A stretch of DNA of 9,091 nucleotides from Streptosporangiaceae bacterium. Lineage in GTDB: Bacteria > Actinomycetota > Actinomycetes > Streptosporangiales > Streptosporangiaceae. Position 1 is the stretch's first letter. Every line of letters begins with the position of its first letter. The notes beneath the pieces are model-generated. The model was given only the letters and a program-made list of their open reading frames with translations, was not told where the DNA came from and did no database searches. This document shows, one piece after another, positions 5,633 to 9,091 of this stretch. Both the position numbers and the translations under genes were made by a program. Location of the stretch: NCBI GenBank assembly GCA_030045295.1, contig JASIGD010000186.1, forward strand, positions 1 through 9,091, given 5' to 3'.

Positions 5633-7098
5633 GTGACGTACTGACGCGCGTGGCTCACCGCGTGCCGTGGCGGGCCAAAGCCATCGGCGACTGGCCGATC
5701 TGGTCCCTGCCGCGGTGGCTCAGCGTCTTCGTGATTACGGTCGTGGCCGCGTATCTGGCCGCTATCGGCGTCGCGGCGCCGGCCGCCGTCTACTCCAGGC
5801 ACGATCTGGCCTTGTTCGGCTTGCTGCTGGGCTGCACCGTGGCCGCGGTCGAGATGACCAGGAAGGCAGGAGAACACGGCGGCGTGATGAAGGACGTCCA
5901 GGGCGTCTGGGAGCTGCCGGTCGCCATCCTGCTGTCCCCGTTCTACGCGCTGGTCATCCCGATCGCCCAGATGGCGCTGATCCAGTGGCGGGTGCGGCAC
6001 GGCCCCCTGCACCGGCGAGTGTTCACCGCCGCGGCGGTCGGCTTGTCGTACGGTGCCGCGTCGGTCACCTTCCACAGCCTGTCCGGCCTCGCCGCACCGA
6101 ATGCCGGGAGGCCCCTCAGCCAGGGCACGGTCTGGACCCTTCTGGTGCTGCTCAGCGCCTGTGTCAAGTGGACGCTGAACAAGGCCCTGGTCATCCCGGC
6201 CGTCAAGGGGGCCAACCGAACCGCGAACATCCGCACCGCGTTCTTCGGCGGCGAGCCCCTGTACAACGATGCCGCCGAGATATGCATAGGCGTCCTGGTC
6301 ACCTTCGGAGTGGCCGGGGATCCGCTGCTCGCCCTGGTCGCGCTGCCAGTGGTTACGCTGCTGCAGCGGTCGCTGAGCCACGTCCAGCTGGTCAGCGAAT
6401 CACGGACCGATTCCAAGACCGGGCTGCTGAACGCGGCGACCTGGGATCGCGAGGCGACGGCGGAGGTCGCTCGCGCGGTGCGCACGAGGTCGCCGCTCGC
6501 GATCGCCCTGCTGGACATCGACAAGTTCAAGGTCATCAACGACACATACGGTCACCTGGTCGGCGATGAGGTGCTCAAGGAGGTCGCCAACGCGCTGAAC
6601 AGCCTGCTGCGTGACTACGACCTGGCCGGCCGGTTCGGCGGCGAGGAGTTCTCAGTACTGCTGCCGCAGACGCGAGCGGCGGACGCCCTCCGCATCGCCG
6701 AGCGGGTGCGCGCCAACATCGCCGGACTGAGCATCATCGCACCGGGGGCGACCGGCGCCGAGCGGGTGCACGTCACCGTGTCGATCGGGGTGACGGCACT
6801 GGATAGCGGCAGCCAGCGCGAGCTCGCTGAGCTGATGGCGGCCGCAGATGCCGCACTGTACCGGGCCAAGGCCGGCGGCCGGGATCAAGTCCGGATGGCC
6901 AGCATGACCGGGGACCCCAGCGCGGTCAGCGATCCCGCTAGCGCGGCCGGCGATCCCGCTAGCGCGGCCGGGGACCCCAGCGCGGTGGGCGATCCCGGTG
7001 GCGCAGCCAGCGGCCCCGGTACGGCGGCTGCGGTCCGCGGCGCCCAAGACGGCCCTCAGGACGCGACGGGCGTGAGCCGCCGCGCTCAGAGTTCCTGA
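5629..7098 (+). CDS. Membrane-anchored GGDEF diguanylate cyclase (first paralogue)
   Basis: This 489-residue protein is predicted to make c-di-GMP from two GTP at the inner face of the membrane. About six hydrophobic segments (near 31-50, 58-76, 96-116, 131-150, 167-187, 218-244) precede the GGDEF domain (about 258-420). Key residues are present: metal-binding D296 in LLDIDKF, N304 and D305 in the substrate region, and the active site R-F-G337-G-E-E-F341. The product-inhibition site R328-D-Y-D331 lies exactly five residues before GGEEF. No EAL, HAMP or PAS domain is seen, so sensing would have to come from the membrane part. The C-terminus is a Gly/Asp/Pro/Ala-rich repeat tail. ATG 5629 follows a weak AGG four bases upstream and overlaps a short ORF stop (ATGA). 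It is a clear paralogue of the cyclase at 7432. Confidence 0.93.
   Translation: MSDVLTRVAHRVPWRAKAIGDWPIWSLPRWLSVFVITVVAAYLAAIGVAAPAAVYSRHDLALFGLLLGCTVAAVEMTRKAGEHGGVMKDVQGVWELPVAILLSPFYALVIPIAQMALIQWRVRHGPLHRRVFTAAAVGLSYGAASVTFHSLSGLAAPNAGRPLSQGTVWTLLVLLSACVKWTLNKALVIPAVKGANRTANIRTAFFGGEPLYNDAAEICIGVLVTFGVAGDPLLALVALPVVTLLQRSLSHVQLVSESRTDSKTGLLNAATWDREATAEVARAVRTRSPLAIALLDIDKFKVINDTYGHLVGDEVLKEVANALNSLLRDYDLAGRFGGEEFSVLLPQTRAADALRIAERVRANIAGLSIIAPGATGAERVHVTVSIGVTALDSGSQRELAELMAAADAALYRAKAGGRDQVRMASMTGDPSAVSDPASAAGDPASAAGDPSAVGDPGGAASGPGTAAAVRGAQDGPQDATGVSRRAQSS
6910..6996 (+). repeat. Asp-Pro-Ala/Ser repeat in the cyclase tail
   Basis: The tail (residues 428-456) repeats DP(S/A)(A/S)(A/V) units at 6- and 7-residue steps starting at D429, D435, D442 and D449. 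At DNA level a 21-base unit is tandem at 6931-6951 and 6952-6972, and a 19-base piece recurs at 6908-6926 and 6968-6986. It is probably a disordered tail grown by slippage. Confidence 0.85.
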
Positions 7099-7102
7099 GG
7101 TC

Positions 7103-7130
7103 ACCGCGTCGGCCGGAGACGCAGCGCGGT
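7103..7130 (+). terminator. Weak GC hairpin after the first cyclase
   Basis: Just past the stop, GCGTC (7106-7110) pairs with GACGC (7118-7122) around a seven-base loop; alternatively ACCGCG (7103-7108) pairs with CGCGGT (7125-7130). No T tract follows. It could end transcription in a high-GC actinobacterium, but the evidence is slight. Confidence 0.25.
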
Positions 7131-7154
7131 CGCGCAGGGGTTAGACGCGAGGTG

Positions 7155-7166
7155 CCATGAACATGG
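7155..7166. promoter_or_regulatory. CCATG-AA-CATGG dyad beside mini-ORF 3
   Basis: Inverted five-base arms lie around AA. On the minus strand the dyad starts just after the mini-ORF 3 stop and itself holds an ATG opening a seven-residue frame (MFMAPRV). It may be a binding site or part of the mini-ORF unit; no regulator is recognised. Confidence 0.25.
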
Positions 7167-7190
7167 TCAGGCCCAGCCGGTGGTGCGCAT
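7167..7190 (-). CDS. Mini-ORF MRTTGWA (copy 3)
   Basis: This eight-codon minus-strand ORF reads ATG CGC ACC ACC GGC TGG GCC TGA, followed by CC. AGGAG at 7200-7196 lies five bases before the ATG. Length, Arg2, Trp6, stop and ribosome-binding spacing match copies 1 and 2, although codons 3, 4, 5 and 7 differ. Those differences break the CAGGT-CC-ACCTG dyad of the other copies, which argues that the ORF is what is kept. TTGACC at 7226-7221 is 20 bases before AGGAG, the same spacing as in copy 2. No downstream minus-strand gene is present here. Confidence 0.45.
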   Translation of the reverse strand: MRTTGWA

Positions 7191-7382
7191 GGCAGCTCCT
7201 CTCGCTAAGTGGCTACTGCAGGTCAAGTCGGGGAGCATAGCGGATGACAGCGGGCATCGTCGTGTCACTCCGAAATATCCGGCATGTCCGGCGGCCCGCC
7301 CGCCTTATGTGCAAAGAGTTAGGTCATACATACATTGTGTTACGCACCACGTACGGAATCAACCTCGGTGAGTAGCTGATTT

Positions 7383-7411
7383 TTGACGTTCGGCGGTCTT
7401 CGCTGTAGCAA
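7383..7411 (+). promoter_or_regulatory. Candidate promoter for the second cyclase
   Basis: TTGACG (7383-7388) and TAGCAA (7406-7411) are separated by 17 bases, close to the housekeeping sigma pattern of actinobacteria (strong -35, moderate -10). Transcription would begin near 7418, about 14 bases before GTG 7432. This supports independent transcription of the second cyclase. Confidence 0.45.
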
Positions 7412-7431
7412 TCCGGGACACTAGGTGGAGC

Positions 7432-8880
7432 GTGCCGCCCCGACTCAGGTTCAAGGTGCATGTGGCTGCCAACCAGACACCGGTAGACGCCGTTCGCTGG
7501 ATCCGCCGGCGGCGCATCGAAGTCAGGGCCTGGCCGATGTGGGAGCTTCCGGGCTGGCTGGTGGCCTACATCGTCATCGTCGTGCTGGCCGATGCAGCGC
7601 TGCTGGCGCTCGGGGCCAGAACGGTCACCATCCACGCCCGTGACCTTGAGCTGTTCGCCGCGCTGCTGGCCTGCAGCGCCGCCACCGTCGAGCTGACCAG
7701 GCGCGCGGGCGAGAACACCGGGATGGTCAAGGACGTGTACGCGACCTGGGAACTGCCCGCCGCGATCTTGCTGCCGCTGGCTTACGTCCCGGTGCTTCCC
7801 ATCGCCCGGTTGGCTCTCACCCAGTGGCGGGTTGCCCGGGCCCCGCGGCACAGGCGGGCGTTCACCGCGGCCGCTATCGGGCTGAGCTACGTCGCCGCCG
7901 CGCTCGTCTTCCACGTCCTCATCCGGCAGGTCCCCGGTGCGGCCTTGGACCCCGCCGGGCACGCCCTGGCCTGGATGCTGGTCGTGGCGGCCTGTGCGGC
8001 GGTGCAGTGGGCCATCAACCAGGTCCTGGTGTGGACGGCCATCAAGGGCTCCAATCCGGCCGTGAGGTTCCGTGACGCGCAGTTCGCCAGGGAACCGATG
8101 TACAACGACGTGACCGAGCTCTGCGTGGCGGTGCTGGTCACATTCTGCGTGGCCTGCAGCATGATCGCTCTCGTCTTCGCGTTTCCTTTCATCACCTTGC
8201 TCCAGCGGTCCTTGCGACACGCCCGGCTGCTGCAAGACTCGCGGGTCGACGCCAAGACCGGGCTGCTGAACGCGGCGACCTGGGAGCGCCAGGCGGCGAC
8301 GGAGGTCGCCCGGGCGGTGCGCACCGGGACGGCTCTGGCCATCGCCTTGCTGGACATGGACAAGTTCAAGGCGATCAACGACACGTACGGTCACCTGGTC
8401 GGTGACCAGGTGCTCAAGGAGATCGCCCGCACGCTGAGCAGTCTGCTGCGCGACTACGACCTCGCCGGAAGGTTCGGCGGGGAGGAGTTCGCGCTGCTGC
8501 TGCCGCAGACCCGCGCCGTCGACGCCATGCGGATCGCCGAGCGGATCCGGTCGAACATCGCCGGGCTGTCCGTCATCGCGCCCGGCTCGGCGGGCGGGGA
8601 GCGGCTGCAGGCCACGGTGTCGATCGGGGTGGCGGCGCTGGACGGCGGCACCGAGCGCAGGCTCGATGAGCTCATGGCGACGGCGGATGCCGCACTGTAC
8701 CGGGCCAAGGCCTGCGGCCGGGACCAGGTGCAGATGATCAGCAGTACCAGAGGCCTGAGCGCGGTGAACAGCAGCGCACGGGGCATCAACGGCGCGGCGG
8801 CCAGGAACGGCGCCGGTACCGCGGGAAACGGCCAAGCCGCGGACGAGCCGAGCGTCCTGAGCCCGGCCATTACGTCCTGA
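7432..8880 (+). CDS. Membrane-anchored GGDEF diguanylate cyclase (second paralogue)
   Basis: This 482-residue paralogue of the preceding gene has the same plan: about six hydrophobic segments (near 41-62, 70-89, 107-129, 143-164, 177-203, 228-256), then a GGDEF domain at about 270-432. Catalytic features are intact: D308 in LLDMDKF, G349-G-E-E-F353, and inhibitory R340-D-Y-D343. Shared membrane-part motifs include WELP, TQWRV or IQWRV, RR(V/A)FTAAA(V/I)GLSY and YND near the last helix, so the N-terminal half is a conserved module. The tail is Gly/Asn/Ala-rich and unlike that of the first paralogue. The start is uncertain. GTG 7432 has GGTGGAG only one base upstream, too close; GTG 7462 has AAGG with five-base spacing and would give an N-terminus as long as the first paralogue's. 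The protein is predicted to make c-di-GMP under feedback control. Confidence 0.92.
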   Translation: MPPRLRFKVHVAANQTPVDAVRWIRRRRIEVRAWPMWELPGWLVAYIVIVVLADAALLALGARTVTIHARDLELFAALLACSAATVELTRRAGENTGMVKDVYATWELPAAILLPLAYVPVLPIARLALTQWRVARAPRHRRAFTAAAIGLSYVAAALVFHVLIRQVPGAALDPAGHALAWMLVVAACAAVQWAINQVLVWTAIKGSNPAVRFRDAQFAREPMYNDVTELCVAVLVTFCVACSMIALVFAFPFITLLQRSLRHARLLQDSRVDAKTGLLNAATWERQAATEVARAVRTGTALAIALLDMDKFKAINDTYGHLVGDQVLKEIARTLSSLLRDYDLAGRFGGEEFALLLPQTRAVDAMRIAERIRSNIAGLSVIAPGSAGGERLQATVSIGVAALDGGTERRLDELMATADAALYRAKACGRDQVQMISSTRGLSAVNSSARGINGAAARNGAGTAGNGQAADEPSVLSPAITS

Positions 8881-8893
8881 CCGCGGCGCGCCT

Positions 8894-8934
8894 GCCCGGC
8901 CGGGCTGACCGCTCAGCCCGCCGATGCCGGCGGG
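8894..8934. terminator. Overlapping GC hairpins between convergent genes
   Basis: Three dyads overlap: the 12-bp palindrome GCCCGGCCGGGC (8894-8905); CGGGCTGA-CCGC-TCAGCCCG (8901-8920), a perfect eight-pair stem with four-base loop; and CCCGCCG-ATGC-CGGCGGG (8917-8934), a perfect seven-pair stem. The last two share 8917-8920 and cannot form together. They lie just after the cyclase stop and across the stop of the minus-strand gene, fitting a bidirectional terminator, though no T tract follows on either side. Confidence 0.5.
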
Positions 8935-9091
8935 GTGGGAACGGGGAGCACGGCGGTGATCGCGGCGCTGCTCGTGTGGCATTGCGAGGCGTTGCCCGTG
9001 CTCAGCACTTCCGGGGTGGGATATCCCTGGCAGGTCCAGCCGCTCACCGCGACCGGCGCACCACCGCCGTTGCCCCGTACCCGCCCGTCCC
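8913..9091 (-). CDS. 3' end of an unrecognised protein with a paired-Cys C-terminus
   Basis: A minus-strand frame enters from beyond the window end and stops at TGA 8915-8913. The 58 visible residues start DGRVRGNGGG and include VSGWTCQGYPTPEVLSTGNA then SQCHTSSAAITAVLP before a Pro/Ala tail. About four fifths of third codon positions are G or C, as expected of real genes here. Two Cys 17 residues apart in a Gly/Ser/Thr-rich stretch suggest an exported protein or the extracytoplasmic tail of a membrane protein with a disulfide; that is inference. There is no start in the window. It converges with the second cyclase, with 32 bases between stops. Confidence 0.6.
   Translation of the reverse strand, partial: DGRVRGNGGGAPVAVSGWTCQGYPTPEVLSTGNASQCHTSSAAITAVLPVPTPPASAG

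Larger units (their letters stand above)
7099..7431. other. 333-base gap between the two cyclases
   Basis: No conventional gene is seen. The plus-strand frame at 7180-7371 lacks a ribosome binding site and has poor codon bias. The gap contains a weak hairpin after the first cyclase, the dyad CCATGAACATGG (7155-7166), the third minus-strand mini-ORF (7167-7190), TTGACC on the minus strand (7226-7221), an AT-richer stretch around 7320-7390, and a plausible promoter for the second cyclase. Confidence 0.8.

Noticed and set aside
7180..7371. 63-codon plus-strand ORF between the cyclases
   Set aside because: No ribosome binding site, poor codon bias, and it overlaps the minus-strand mini-ORF and the AT-rich promoter region.
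7324..8982. 552-codon minus-strand ORF opposite the second cyclase
   Set aside because: Low-complexity Arg/Gln/Gly/Pro shadow of the GGDEF gene, with no recognisable domain.

Overview
The window is high-GC DNA with strongly G/C-ending codons. Its PheS has the Cys-rich insertion typical of actinobacterial enzymes, and GTG starts are common. Together these point to an actinobacterium; the genus cannot be fixed from the sequence alone.

Layout. (1) Positions 1-3661 hold the phenylalanyl-tRNA synthetase operon: the 3' part of pheS, then pheT two bases later. (2) Positions 3849-5051 hold a 12-TM-type major facilitator transporter. Its only conventional start appears to be internal, while a good Shine-Dalgarno lies upstream next to ATC/ATA/ACG codons. 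(3) Positions 5052-5628 are a 577-base gap with a perfect 26-bp direct repeat, a possible 32-residue ORF with a strong ribosome binding site, several short dyads, and AT-richer stretches. (4) Positions 5629-7098 and 7432-8880 encode two paralogous membrane-anchored GGDEF diguanylate cyclases in tandem. Both keep the GGEEF active site and the RxxD inhibitory site. They are separated by a 333-base gap with a candidate promoter for the second. (5) From 9091 down to 8913 runs the 3' end of a minus-strand gene for a protein with a paired-Cys tail. It converges on the second cyclase, with overlapping GC hairpins between the stops.

Most unusual signal. Three eight-codon mini-ORFs lie on the minus strand at 5077-5054, 5168-5145 and 7190-7167. 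All have GGAG, five bases, (A/G)TG CGC, ..., TGG, (A/G)CC, TGA CC. The peptides are MRDDRWT, MRDDRWT and MRTTGWA. The third differs from the others at many bases but keeps the start, Arg2, Trp6, the stop and the ribosome-binding spacing. This suggests that a short translated peptide, rather than a DNA operator, is conserved. Two copies also have TTGACC exactly 20 bases before the Shine-Dalgarno. No minus-strand gene follows them inside the window. They run into the 3' ends of the transporter and the first cyclase in antisense, so their target is unknown.

How the genes work together. pheST is a housekeeping unit. The two cyclases would make c-di-GMP at the membrane with product inhibition. The mini-ORFs sit in the gaps just upstream of each cyclase, which makes regulation of this locus an attractive but unproven inference.
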